Below are positions 7,086-13,439 of a DNA stretch of 13,439 nucleotides, in pieces. The notes below the pieces were generated by a model that saw only the letters and a program-made list of their open reading frames with translations, did no database searches and had not been told where the DNA came from. Origin of the DNA: an uncultured Brevundimonas sp. Its GTDB lineage: Bacteria > Pseudomonadota > Alphaproteobacteria > Caulobacterales > Caulobacteraceae. Numbering within the stretch: the first letter of the stretch is position 1; each line of letters starts with the position of its first letter. A program made the position numbers and the translations under genes. The stretch spans positions 1 to 13,439 of the forward strand of contig NZ_CALTWS010000054.1 in the NCBI RefSeq assembly GCF_943913055.1. The letters run 5' to 3'.

Positions 7086-8102
7086 TCAGGCGGTGGGAGC
7101 GACCACGACGGAGACAGCTTCAGCCGTGGCAGGAGCCGTCTGTGGCGCCGCGGGCGTCGCATCGGAGGCCACGACATCCGTATAGGCCACAGGGCCGTCG
7201 TTGACGTCCGCTGCCGTATTCAGGCTGGCCTGAACGACGCGCGGTGCGCTGTCCGATGCCGCCGACGAACGACCGGCATAGGCGAAGGCCGCGCGCGAAC
7301 CGGCCCGTCCGCTGAAGCGATAGAACAGGTGGTCACCAACCTGGGCCACGCGCACCAGCGAGTTGCGCCAACTGGGGTTCACGGCCGTAGTATGGAAATG
7401 CGTGGCATTACCCACGGTGCCGAACACCTGGCCGGACAGGGCCCCCGAGGCGATGGTGCGGGCGCGATCCCAGGCGGCGGCGTTGCGGCGACCCAGAAGC
7501 TCGCGATTGCAGGTGAAGCTGAACTGGCAGCCCGAACTGCGGTTAGAGCCCTGATAGACCACACCGCAGACGCTCTTGGGATAGGACGGGTGACGCACGC
7601 GGTTCAGGACGACCTGGGCCACGGCGCGCATGCCGTCGCGACCCTCGCCGCGCGCTTCGTAATAGACGGCCTCGGTCAGGCAATCGAGATCGCGCGACGC
7701 CTCAAGCGCACCACCAAGCCGGAAGGGTTGGGCGGGGGCATTGCCCGTCAGGCTGACGCGGCGCAGGCCCGATCCGGCCTGGCTGACGCGAAGCTGCTCC
7801 AGACGCGCGGTCAGCAGTTCGGCCTGACGGTCGCGTTGGTCCGCACCGGCGACCAGATAGGGGTCGTGACGCCGTGCGATGGTCAGTGCGCTCTCGTCCA
7901 GACCCGTCGCGGCAGCCAGGGCCTCTTCGGTAAAGCCCGCGGCCGTGGCACCCTGAATCCGCTCGGCCTGAGCGCGAACCGTCGTCGCCTTGGCGGCCGA
8001 GCCTGCGACATAGGCTCCGCCGATGGCTACGCTGACCAGCACGCCGAACGCCATGACCGCAGTTTCGGGCTTGATCCGGGCCTTGCGGTCGGCAAGTGAC
8101 AT
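7086..8102 (-). CDS. SleB-type cell wall hydrolase, membrane-anchored
   Basis: With the start at 8102 the product has 338 residues. A membrane anchor lies at about residues 14-35 (AVMAFGVLVSVAIGGAYVAG), followed by an alanine-rich helical region to ~115. The SleB/hydrolase_2 domain follows from about 138: CLTEAVYYEARGEG (141-154), AVAQVVLNRVRHPSYP, VCGVVYQG, GCQFSFTC (191-198) and THFHTTAVNPSW (234-245). The family is linked to peptidoglycan hydrolysis and spore-cortex lysis in Bacillus; here the substrate is presumably periplasmic peptidoglycan. E149 (YYEA) or E153 is the likely catalytic glutamate. The C-terminal ~55 residues are Ala/Thr/Pro-rich and low-complexity. An in-frame TTG at 8231 would add 43 residues, but a candidate promoter at 8132-8157 would start transcription downstream of it, so 8102 is preferred. 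Its ribosome site is poor. Confidence 0.9.
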   Translation of the reverse strand: MSLADRKARIKPETAVMAFGVLVSVAIGGAYVAGSAAKATTVRAQAERIQGATAAGFTEEALAAATGLDESALTIARRHDPYLVAGADQRDRQAELLTARLEQLRVSQAGSGLRRVSLTGNAPAQPFRLGGALEASRDLDCLTEAVYYEARGEGRDGMRAVAQVVLNRVRHPSYPKSVCGVVYQGSNRSSGCQFSFTCNRELLGRRNAAAWDRARTIASGALSGQVFGTVGNATHFHTTAVNPSWRNSLVRVAQVGDHLFYRFSGRAGSRAAFAYAGRSSAASDSAPRVVQASLNTAADVNDGPVAYTDVVASDATPAAPQTAPATAEAVSVVVAPTA

Positions 8103-8131
8103 CACGCGCTGGAGCGAGGGGTTCGACAAAG

Positions 8132-8157
8132 GCTCTAGTCCATTCGACAGGGCGCAA
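8132..8157 (-). promoter_or_regulatory. Candidate housekeeping promoter for the minus-strand cell wall hydrolase
   Basis: On the minus strand TTGCGCC (8157-8151), an 11-base spacer and ACTAGAGC (8139-8132) resemble the Caulobacter consensus TTGACGS-N10-14-GCTANAWC, with several mismatches. Transcription would start near 8125, about 23 bases before the ATG at 8102. This is a visual match only. Confidence 0.3.
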
Positions 8158-8326
8158 TGCCGCCCCCGGGTAGTCTCGCCGCCGTGCGTTCCGCGATGAC
8201 CCAACAAGGGTATGCGCCGCAGCAGCTGCAACCATATCGACGGTCGGTGAATGCCCGTTTCGTCGAGGACGCGCCTTAAGCCAGCCGTTTATGGCCTCAA
8301 TGTGTTTGATTCGCAAGATTTGTGTG

Positions 8327-8352
8327 CGGCGCAACATCGCGGCGCCGATTTT
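8327..8352 (+). terminator. Orphan terminator-like hairpin
   Basis: CGGCGC (8327-8332) and GCGCCG (8342-8347) form a six-base GC stem with a nine-base loop, followed by ATTTT. No plus-strand gene ends here, because the neighbour at 7086-8102 runs the other way. It could end an unannotated small RNA, or be chance in GC-rich DNA. Confidence 0.25.
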
Positions 8353-8552
8353 GGGTAGCTGAAGGCGTGGTCAGAGGAAATATATGCAAACTCATTAGTT
8401 GGTAGTGTCAGTTACTGTATTCGAACACACCGCGACTACATCGCGAGAGTGAAAATCTGCCGGATCATATTGATGCGCTCGTGCGTCTGTTGTTTCCACC
8501 AAGGATAAGAACTTTAGGGTGGGCTGAACTCGCCATACCGTCAGATCGCGCC

Positions 8553-8577
8553 GGAACTCGTGGCGGGGCATGGCGTT
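8553..8577 (+). promoter_or_regulatory. EcfG/SigT-type general stress response promoter
   Basis: GGAAC (8553-8557) and CGTT (8574-8577) are separated by exactly 16 bases. This is the known promoter form of the alphaproteobacterial general-stress sigma factor (EcfG family; SigT in Caulobacter). Transcription would start near 8584, leaving a ~24-base leader with the ribosome site GGAGG at 8597-8601. The -35 is also half of an inverted repeat, CCGGAAC (8551-8557) and GTTCCGG (8575-8581), so an operator is an alternative reading. Confidence 0.75.
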
Positions 8578-8607
8578 CCGGCTTGACCATATCGCTGGAG
8601 GATACCG

Positions 8608-8793
8608 ATGAAACGCCTTGCCTTAACGCTTGCCCTCGCCACCGTAGCCGTCAGCGCCGCTGCCTGCGGAACGACCATCGAACAGAAGGCCGCCACGGGT
8701 GCCGTTGCCGGTGCCGTCGTGGGCGGTCCCGTCGGTGCTGCTGTCGGTGGTGCGGCGGGTGCCGCTGTCGGTCAGGCCGAAAAGCCGCGCTAA
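8608..8793 (+). CDS. Small glycine-zipper envelope protein, possible lipoprotein
   Basis: This 61-residue protein starts with a secretion signal (MKRLALTLALATVAVSAAAC). Cleavage before C20 would make it a lipoprotein, though the lipobox is non-standard (AAA before the Cys instead of a Leu-led motif). The rest, about residues 31-56, is almost only Gly, Ala and Val in repeated GxxxG-like spacing, such as GAVAGAVVGGPVGAAVGG. This is a glycine zipper, which favours tight helix packing in membranes, as in OsmB/YmgG-like envelope proteins. The ribosome site GGAGG at 8597-8601 is six bases from the ATG. An EcfG-type promoter sits just upstream and a strong terminator just downstream, so it is probably a single-gene stress-induced unit. 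Molecular function unknown. Confidence 0.85.
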   Translation: MKRLALTLALATVAVSAAACGTTIEQKAATGAVAGAVVGGPVGAAVGGAAGAAVGQAEKPR

Positions 8794-8805
8794 TCGAATC
8801 ACCGG

Positions 8806-8847
8806 GGTTGGCCGCAACGCGCAGGATTGCGGCCAACCTTGATTTTT
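8806..8847 (+). terminator. Strong rho-independent terminator after the glycine-zipper gene
   Basis: GGTTGGCCGCAA (8806-8817) and TTGCGGCCAACC (8827-8838) form a perfect 12-base stem with a nine-base loop, followed by TTGATTTTT. It begins 12 bases after the stop codon. Confidence 0.9.
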
Positions 8848-8946
8848 GGGGCCATATAGTCTTTAGGCCACCCGCTGGGCTGAGCGCCGCTCGCCTGTTG
8901 CGCCACGCGCATCCGGATACGATCAGGGATATCGACGACTCCACGC

Positions 8947-9306
8947 ATGAGAGATTTGAAACAGACCGGCTTCAACGACCGCATCACGGCCCAGCAAGAG
9001 GCCAAAAAGGCCCTGCTGGCCCGGTTCAAGCCCAAGCCGACGGTTCAGGACCCCGAATTCGACAAGCTGCAGGCCAAACGCGAAGCCGAGAAGGAAGCCA
9101 TCCGCCAGCAGCATGAGCTGGCCAAGGCCGAGGCCCGCCGTGAAAAGGCCGAGAAGGAAGCGGCACGATTGGCTGCCGAAATGGCGGCGCAGGAAGCCGC
9201 TGATGCCGAAAAGCGCGCTGCTCGCAAGGAGCGCAAACAGCTGACCAAGGAAGAGCAGAAGGCCGCTCGCGACGCCCGCTACGCGGCCCGCAAAGCGCGT
9301 CGCTAG
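8947..9306 (+). CDS. DUF6481-like highly charged, helical protein
   Basis: The 119-residue protein is dominated by Ala, Lys, Glu and Arg and should be one long helix or coiled coil. The N-terminus, TGFNDRITAQQEAKKALLARFK (residues 7-28), and the basic tail ARDARYAARKARR resemble the DUF6481 family common in Caulobacterales and sphingomonads. The function of that family is unknown to me; the basic tail suggests binding to nucleic acid or another anionic partner. No membrane segment or signal peptide is seen. The ATG at 8947 lacks a clear ribosome site, but the family-like N-terminal motif begins just after it. It follows the terminator at 8806-8847, so it probably has its own promoter. It converges with the histidine kinase gene, with six bases between the stop codons. 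Confidence 0.8.
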   Translation: MRDLKQTGFNDRITAQQEAKKALLARFKPKPTVQDPEFDKLQAKREAEKEAIRQQHELAKAEARREKAEKEAARLAAEMAAQEAADAEKRAARKERKQLTKEEQKAARDARYAARKARR

Positions 9307-9312
9307 GTCATC

Positions 9313-11715
9313 TCAGGACTGGGTGGTGTCGTCGGACCCACCCAGGATCCGGGCCAGTTCCTCTCCCGAATAGGGTTTGCGCAGGAACGGCCAGGGCGCG
9401 TCTTTCAACGCCTCATCTACATCGTCACCTGCATAGCCTGAGGTCAGAACGACCTTCATGGCGGGGTAGTCGCGGGTGACCCGCTGTGCCAGCTCGATCC
9501 CGGTCATGCCACCTGGCATGACGATATCGCTCAGCATCACATCGAACGCTTCACCGGCCAGCATGTCGAGCGCCTGGGGCGCGGTCTCCGCCGTCCGGAC
9601 CTCGAACCCCGTGTCCTGCAAAAGCTCCAGAGCCACGGCGGCGACGCTGGCGTCGTCCTCGACCAGCAGCAGCCGACGGTTGGCCACGCTGGTCGCGACC
9701 GCGATCGTCTCAGGCACTGCGATGGCCATCCCCTCGGCCAGGGGCGGCAGGTACAGTTTGATCTGGGTGCCTCGACCGGGTTTCGACCGGATCCGCACCG
9801 CCCCGCCACTCTGGCGCGCAAAGCCGTAGACCTGGCTGAGGCCCAGACCGGTCCCCTTGCCAACCGCCTTTGTCGTGAAGAAGGGTTCAAACACCCTCGC
9901 CATGACATCGGCATCCATGCCCGCGCCATTGTCGGATACGCTGACACAGACATACTGTCCCGCCGGCAGGTCGATGACGTCCCCCGTCTGCACCACGCAG
10001 CTTTGGGTCTGGATGCCGATACGACCGCCGTCCTTCACCGCATGACGGGCGTTGACCACCAGATTGAGCAGCGCCGCCTCGAACTGGGCCACATCGACGT
10101 TCACAGCCGCCCCGCCACGGCGGAGCCTCAGCCGCAACTCGACTGCCTCGCCCACGGCGCGTTTCAAAAGCGGCTCACCCTCCAGAATATGCGCGTTCAG
10201 ATCCACGGGCTGAGGCCTGAGCGTCTGGCGGCGAGAGAAGGCCAACAACTGGTGGGTCAGGCCCTCGCCTCGGCGGGCGGCGGCCAGGGCGGCCTCGCCC
10301 AGCTTTTTGCGCTTGGCCGCATCGTCCGGGGACCGCAGGATGATGTCCAGCGCTCCGATCACGACGGTCAGCAGATTGTTGAAGTCGTGCGCCACGCCTC
10401 CGGTCAGACGCCCGATCGCCTCCATGCGCTGGGCGTGCATCAGATCGGCCTCGGCCCGTGCCTTTTCGGCCAGGGCCTGATTTACGCGATCTTCCAGCAG
10501 CTCGTTGATGCGTTTAAGATCGTCTTCGGCCTGACGGGGCTCGGTGATGTCGAAGGCCACACCAACAAATCCGATGACCTCCCCGCTAGTGCTAAGGCGC
10601 GGACGAGAGAAGGAGCGAAGCCAACGATAGGCCCCATCGGCCCGGCGATACCGCGCCTCCATGGCGAACGGCCGTCCCGTGGCCTCGCCGGCGAGCGACT
10701 GCTGCAGGATCATCTCCTGATCCTCCGGGTGGATCATGTCGCGCCAGTCGCCGGTGCGGGCATCCTCGTAGCTGCCACCGTGATAGGCGACATACGCCTG
10801 ATTGACGAAGGCGCGCGTCCGATCCTGAGCCGTCACCCAGATCAGCACCGGAGCCGTGTCGGCGATGTCGCGGAACCGGCTCTCGCTCTCCCGCAGCGCC
10901 GCCTCAGCCGATTTGGCAGCGGTGATGTCGACCAGCACAGCTACAAAGCCGATGACCTCGCCGGAAGCGCTTGTCAGCGCCCTCAGACTGGTGAAGGCCC
11001 AAACGACCGTGCCGTCCGGATGGATGTAGCGTTTCTCGACATGGCCCTCGCCCCCCGCCAGTGCGGCCTGGAGCGCATTTTGGGTCGGCGCGATGTCGTC
11101 CGGATGGGTGACGTCGCTGGTTTTGATGCCGACGATCTGATCCGGCGTTCGGCCAATGATCTGGGCAAAGCGGGCATTGCCGGAAACCACCCGGCCATCC
11201 AGTCCGACCCGGGCGATGCCGGCAGCGGCCTGATCGACCATGGCATGCAGTTGCGACTCGGTTTCCGTGGCCCGGCTTTCGCTGGCCTTCAGCTCCACAA
11301 CCGACGCGTCCAGCCGCTTGACGATCTTGCGAAACGCCGAAGCGACGATAGCGGCGAACAGGCCGACGATGACGAAGTTGATCGTCGTCACGCGCGCCAA
11401 CTGGTCGATCATTCCAGGCCCGGACAAGGCAACGTCCAGCGCCAGCCATCCACCCAAAAGGCTTGTGACGACCGCCGTCAGTCCCGCGACCCGGCCCGCC
11501 GCCAGGGCAGCCACAATCACGCCGGGCAGCAGGATCATGAAGCCGGGGATATCGCCATAGAGGATCGAAAAAGTCTGCCTGACCGCCAGCATAACGGCGG
11601 CGCAAACCACGCCGATCAGAACAGACTGCCACCAAGCCAGCGCGGGCAGGCGCGCCAGACGGGTCACGCCGGCGTCAATGTCAAATGCGCGACCGAAAGG
11701 CTTGCGGCTGGCCAT
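9313..11715 (-). CDS. Hybrid sensor histidine kinase with two PAS domains and a C-terminal receiver
   Basis: The product has 800 residues from ATG 11715. Four hydrophobic segments at about 27-127 resemble the membrane module of KdpD/DUF4118-type kinases. Two PAS-PAC sensor domains follow (about 152-265 and 275-392; HPDD at 204-207, HPED at 329-332), then a coiled coil (~393-430). The HisKA domain has its phospho-accepting histidine in GGVAHDFNNLL (H443). The ATPase domain shows the N box NLVVNARHAV, DNGAGM (595-600), FEPFFTTK and GTGLGLS (621-627). The receiver has D686/D687, phospho-acceptor D730 (LSDIVMPG), T758 and K780. It should sense a signal at or near the membrane and pass phosphate to its own receiver, then probably via a phosphotransferase. 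AGGAGG lies 13 bases and AGGGG three bases upstream of the ATG. A further 31 in-frame codons upstream cross the EcfG-type promoter and are rejected. No cognate regulator is adjacent. Confidence 0.95.
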   Translation of the reverse strand: MASRKPFGRAFDIDAGVTRLARLPALAWWQSVLIGVVCAAVMLAVRQTFSILYGDIPGFMILLPGVIVAALAAGRVAGLTAVVTSLLGGWLALDVALSGPGMIDQLARVTTINFVIVGLFAAIVASAFRKIVKRLDASVVELKASESRATETESQLHAMVDQAAAGIARVGLDGRVVSGNARFAQIIGRTPDQIVGIKTSDVTHPDDIAPTQNALQAALAGGEGHVEKRYIHPDGTVVWAFTSLRALTSASGEVIGFVAVLVDITAAKSAEAALRESESRFRDIADTAPVLIWVTAQDRTRAFVNQAYVAYHGGSYEDARTGDWRDMIHPEDQEMILQQSLAGEATGRPFAMEARYRRADGAYRWLRSFSRPRLSTSGEVIGFVGVAFDITEPRQAEDDLKRINELLEDRVNQALAEKARAEADLMHAQRMEAIGRLTGGVAHDFNNLLTVVIGALDIILRSPDDAAKRKKLGEAALAAARRGEGLTHQLLAFSRRQTLRPQPVDLNAHILEGEPLLKRAVGEAVELRLRLRRGGAAVNVDVAQFEAALLNLVVNARHAVKDGGRIGIQTQSCVVQTGDVIDLPAGQYVCVSVSDNGAGMDADVMARVFEPFFTTKAVGKGTGLGLSQVYGFARQSGGAVRIRSKPGRGTQIKLYLPPLAEGMAIAVPETIAVATSVANRRLLLVEDDASVAAVALELLQDTGFEVRTAETAPQALDMLAGEAFDVMLSDIVMPGGMTGIELAQRVTRDYPAMKVVLTSGYAGDDVDEALKDAPWPFLRKPYSGEELARILGGSDDTTQS

Positions 11716-11750
11716 TATCCCCTGGATGCCTCCTGGAGAGACAGCGTCGC

Positions 11751-11775
11751 AACGTATTGGACCGGATCGCGTTCC
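11751..11775 (-). promoter_or_regulatory. EcfG/SigT-type promoter reading into the hybrid histidine kinase
   Basis: On the minus strand GGAAC (11775-11771), 16 bases and CGTT (11754-11751) match the alphaproteobacterial general-stress promoter exactly. Transcription would begin near 11743, about 28 bases before the kinase ATG. That leader contains the AGGAGG ribosome site. The motif lies in the 133-base gap between divergent genes, which supports function. Confidence 0.72.
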
Positions 11776-11848
11776 TGCAAGCGCGGCGGTTGCGGACCGT
11801 ATGCCCAATCCCCAACTGCCAAGCTACAAAATCATCGAAGGATCGACC

Positions 11849-12328
11849 ATGACCGCCACCATTCACACCGGATTGACCAAGGCCGAGCGCGGCGATGTGG
11901 CCCAGGAACTGACCAAGGTTCTGGCCGACAGCTTCGCCGTCTATCTGAAGACCCACGGCTATCACTGGAATGTCCGCGGCCCCGAATTCTTCAGCTTCCA
12001 CAATCTGCTGGAGCAGCAGTACACCGACATGTGGAATGCGCTGGACGACATCGCCGAGCGTATCCGTGCTCTGGGCGTTCTGGCCCCCCAGTCATATCCA
12101 GCCTTCGGCAACCTGACCTCGATCAAGGATGGCGATCCTGAAAAGGAAGCGACCGCCATGCTCAAGGAACTTATGCAGGATCACGAGACCCTGATCGCCA
12201 CGGCGCGCAAGGCGCTGGACGTCGCGTCCGACGCCGGTGACGAAGCCTCCGCCGATCTGATGACCCAACGTCTGGCCGCGCACGAGAAGTTTGCCTGGAT
12301 GTTGCGCTCGACCTTGGGCGGGCGCTAG
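11849..12328 (+). CDS. dps: Dps-family DNA-protecting ferritin-like protein
   Basis: The 159-residue protein belongs to the Dps/mini-ferritin family, which forms 12-subunit shells, oxidises Fe(II) with peroxide and protects DNA under stress. The inter-subunit ferroxidase residues are all present at family spacing: H39 (YHWNVRG), H51, D66 and E70 in FHNLLEQQYTDMWNALDDIAERI. The lysine-rich N-terminal tail of E. coli Dps is missing here, so DNA binding may be weak or use another surface. The start at 11849 has GAAGGA (11837-11842) six bases upstream. It is divergent from the kinase with a 133-base gap. No EcfG-type promoter was found on its own strand. The only hint is GCTACAAA (11823-11830), a -10-like sequence without a -35. 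Confidence 0.95.
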   Translation: MTATIHTGLTKAERGDVAQELTKVLADSFAVYLKTHGYHWNVRGPEFFSFHNLLEQQYTDMWNALDDIAERIRALGVLAPQSYPAFGNLTSIKDGDPEKEATAMLKELMQDHETLIATARKALDVASDAGDEASADLMTQRLAAHEKFAWMLRSTLGGR

Positions 12329-12408
12329 AGACCGGCGCTTTCTGGCCCGAAATCCGCCGTCGCGGCAGGTAATAAGGCCTAGCTCGACGTGCGGGCGCGG
12401 AGCAGGAT

Positions 12409-13439
12409 GTGGCCCAGATCATCCCGATATCGCTCAAGCGGATGATGCGATGGCCCCGCGCCGTCGTGCCTCTTGCGCTTGCGCTCATGCTACCGGTTAC
12501 CTTGGCTGTCGCCACAGCTCGTCCGGACATTGATCGGCAGGCCCAGGCCGTGCGGCTGGCAACGGGTGGCGATCTGGGTCCGGACGGCTTTTTCGCCATC
12601 CGCGCGGACATGGACCCCTCCCAGCTGGCCCTGGCTATCCGCCACGACCCTCGGTATCGGCAGGCGGCGCTTTACGGCCTGACGCCAGGCTGGGAAACGC
12701 TGTCGCTGGGCGGGAAGCCGACGCTCGATTTCGGCCAGTCCGGCTTGGAGGCTCAACGGATCAATGCCGCGACGCCCTCCAGCGGCCTGTTGCGCCCCGC
12801 GCGGCCGTTCGTTTTCCGTCCGGCCAGCGAGGCCGATCGCCGGCGCGCGCTGCGCTGCTTGACGCAGGGAATCTACTACGAGGCCGCACTGGAGCCGACC
12901 GAGGGGCAGGAGGCCGTCGCCCAGGTGATCCTGAACCGCGTCCGCGATCTGAACTATCCCAACAGCATCTGTGGCGTGGTGTTCGAGGGGGCGGATCGCA
13001 CCACAGGGTGCCAATTCAGCTTCACCTGCATGGGAGCGTTGGCCCAGGCCCCCGTCGGCTGGGCGTGGAAGCGATCGCAGCTTGTGGCCGAACGCATGCT
13101 GGCCGGCCATGTGGCGACCAAGGTCGGGACCGCCACCCACTACCACGCGGACTATGTCCATCCCTGGTGGGCCACTACCCTGAACAAGCTGACGCAGATC
13201 GGGGCGCACATCTTCTATCGCTGGAAGGGGCTGAGCGGAGAGACGGCGGCGTTTCGCCAAGCCTATTCCGGCCGCGAGCCGGTGATCGATGAGGCGCGCC
13301 TGTCGCGGCCCCGTCTGCAGATCGCGGCGACGGACGAGGCTTCAATCGCCGACGCCGTGGCCAACGGCGAAGGCATGGCTCCGCGCACAGTGGTGATTGA
13401 CGGCCAGACCCGCGTGGTCGGCGTGGTCTCCCTGGGCGG
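12409..13439 (+). CDS. Second SleB-type cell wall hydrolase, secreted (3' end beyond window)
   Basis: The frame is open to the window edge, giving 343 residues so far. A basic stretch (KRMMRWPR) then a hydrophobic run (AVVPLALALMLPVTLAVATA) form a signal peptide or anchor. The SleB/hydrolase_2 domain starts near residue 150: CLTQGIYYEAALEP (150-163), AVAQVILNRVRDLNYP, ICGVVFEG, GCQFSFTC (200-207) and THYHADYVHPWW (243-254). The likely catalytic glutamates E158 and E162 are kept, although the usual RGE is ALE here. About 90 residues follow the domain with no recognised motif. GTG 12409 is preferred because GGAG (12399-12402) is six bases upstream and the next ten codons already end mostly in G or C. 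ATG at 12442 or 12445 are alternatives. It starts 80 bases after dps and is a clear paralogue of the gene at 7086-8102. Confidence 0.88.
   Translation, partial: MAQIIPISLKRMMRWPRAVVPLALALMLPVTLAVATARPDIDRQAQAVRLATGGDLGPDGFFAIRADMDPSQLALAIRHDPRYRQAALYGLTPGWETLSLGGKPTLDFGQSGLEAQRINAATPSSGLLRPARPFVFRPASEADRRRALRCLTQGIYYEAALEPTEGQEAVAQVILNRVRDLNYPNSICGVVFEGADRTTGCQFSFTCMGALAQAPVGWAWKRSQLVAERMLAGHVATKVGTATHYHADYVHPWWATTLNKLTQIGAHIFYRWKGLSGETAAFRQAYSGREPVIDEARLSRPRLQIAATDEASIADAVANGEGMAPRTVVIDGQTRVVGVVSLG

Larger units (their letters stand above)
8103..8607. other. 505-base intergenic region between divergent genes
   Basis: No convincing protein gene is seen here. It holds the candidate hydrolase promoter (8132-8157), an orphan hairpin followed by ATTTT (8327-8352), a locally A/T-richer stretch at about 8348-8520 unlike the surrounding coding DNA, and the EcfG-type promoter at 8553-8577. 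The open frames crossing it lack coding character. An unannotated small RNA or a decayed gene is possible. Confidence 0.6.

Noticed and set aside
7050..8099. Plus-strand open frame of about 349 codons opposite the cell wall hydrolase
   Set aside because: The minus strand encodes a well-conserved SleB domain; the plus-strand translation has no family signature.
8103..8231. 43-residue N-terminal extension of the minus-strand hydrolase from TTG 8231
   Set aside because: It would put a polar, Arg/His-rich stretch before the membrane anchor, begins at a rare start codon and overlaps the candidate promoter at 8132-8157.
8391..8440. TTCGAAC with flanking GTAGT/ACTAC repeats, considered as a tRNA fragment or attachment site
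   Set aside because: No cloverleaf arms or acceptor stem can be built around it, and no integrase or mobile gene is nearby.
8481..9116. Plus-strand open frame of 211 codons across the glycine-zipper and DUF6481 genes
   Set aside because: It covers two better supported genes, an intergenic promoter and a terminator; composition is Arg/Cys-rich shadow type.
9319..9345. Hairpin CTGGGTGG/CCACCCAG just inside the 3' end of the kinase gene
   Set aside because: The eight-base stem has an 11-base loop and no T run on either strand. It may slow convergent transcription but is not called a terminator.
11823..11830. GCTACAAA as a dps promoter -10
   Set aside because: It matches the -10 consensus well, but there is no -35 at the right distance and the implied leader of about 12 bases would begin at the ribosome site.
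10003..12141. Plus-strand open frame of about 712 codons opposite the histidine kinase
   Set aside because: It lies antisense to a kinase with all its motifs intact and runs through the divergent promoter and the first half of dps. Its translation is low-complexity, as expected of a shadow in GC-rich DNA.

Overview
The window is GC-rich DNA with tightly packed genes, short overlaps between genes, and two close matches to the alphaproteobacterial general-stress (EcfG/SigT) promoter, GGAAC-N16-CGTT. Gene content fits an alphaproteobacterium, most likely of the Caulobacterales (Caulobacter/Brevundimonas-like). That placement is inferred from content and promoter grammar; no database search was run.

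Left part (1-2625): the 3' portion of a polytopic membrane protein of unknown function, then an alkylation-repair pair, ada and ogt, overlapping by 20 bases. The ada product has the methylphosphotriester-sensing zinc domain, the AraC-type DNA-binding domain and an AlkA N-terminal domain. It appears to have lost the helix-hairpin-helix glycosylase core in frame, keeping only the extreme C-terminal end of that domain.

Middle left (2626-7078): a complete de novo NAD (quinolinate) pathway, nadA - M50 metalloprotease - nadB - nadC, all on the plus strand and closely spaced. The protease stop overlaps the TTG start of nadB, and the nadB stop abuts nadC. A perfect 8-bp inverted repeat (2657-2679) upstream of nadA overlaps a likely -10 element and is a good operator candidate. 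NadB makes iminoaspartate, NadA condenses it with dihydroxyacetone phosphate to give quinolinate, and NadC converts that to nicotinate mononucleotide. An intramembrane-protease-like gene inside this operon is not explained by the pathway.

Middle right (7079-9306): a membrane-anchored SleB-type cell wall hydrolase on the minus strand, convergent with nadC. Then come a 505-base gap, a tiny glycine-zipper envelope protein with a textbook EcfG promoter and strong terminator, and a basic, charged DUF6481-like protein.

Right part (9307-13439): a large hybrid histidine kinase on the minus strand, itself behind an EcfG-type promoter. It is divergent from dps, a ferritin-like DNA-protecting protein. 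A second SleB-type hydrolase with a signal peptide runs off the right edge. Together 8.1-13.4 kb looks like an envelope and stress-response neighbourhood.

No tRNA, rRNA, CRISPR array, insertion sequence or phage gene was seen.
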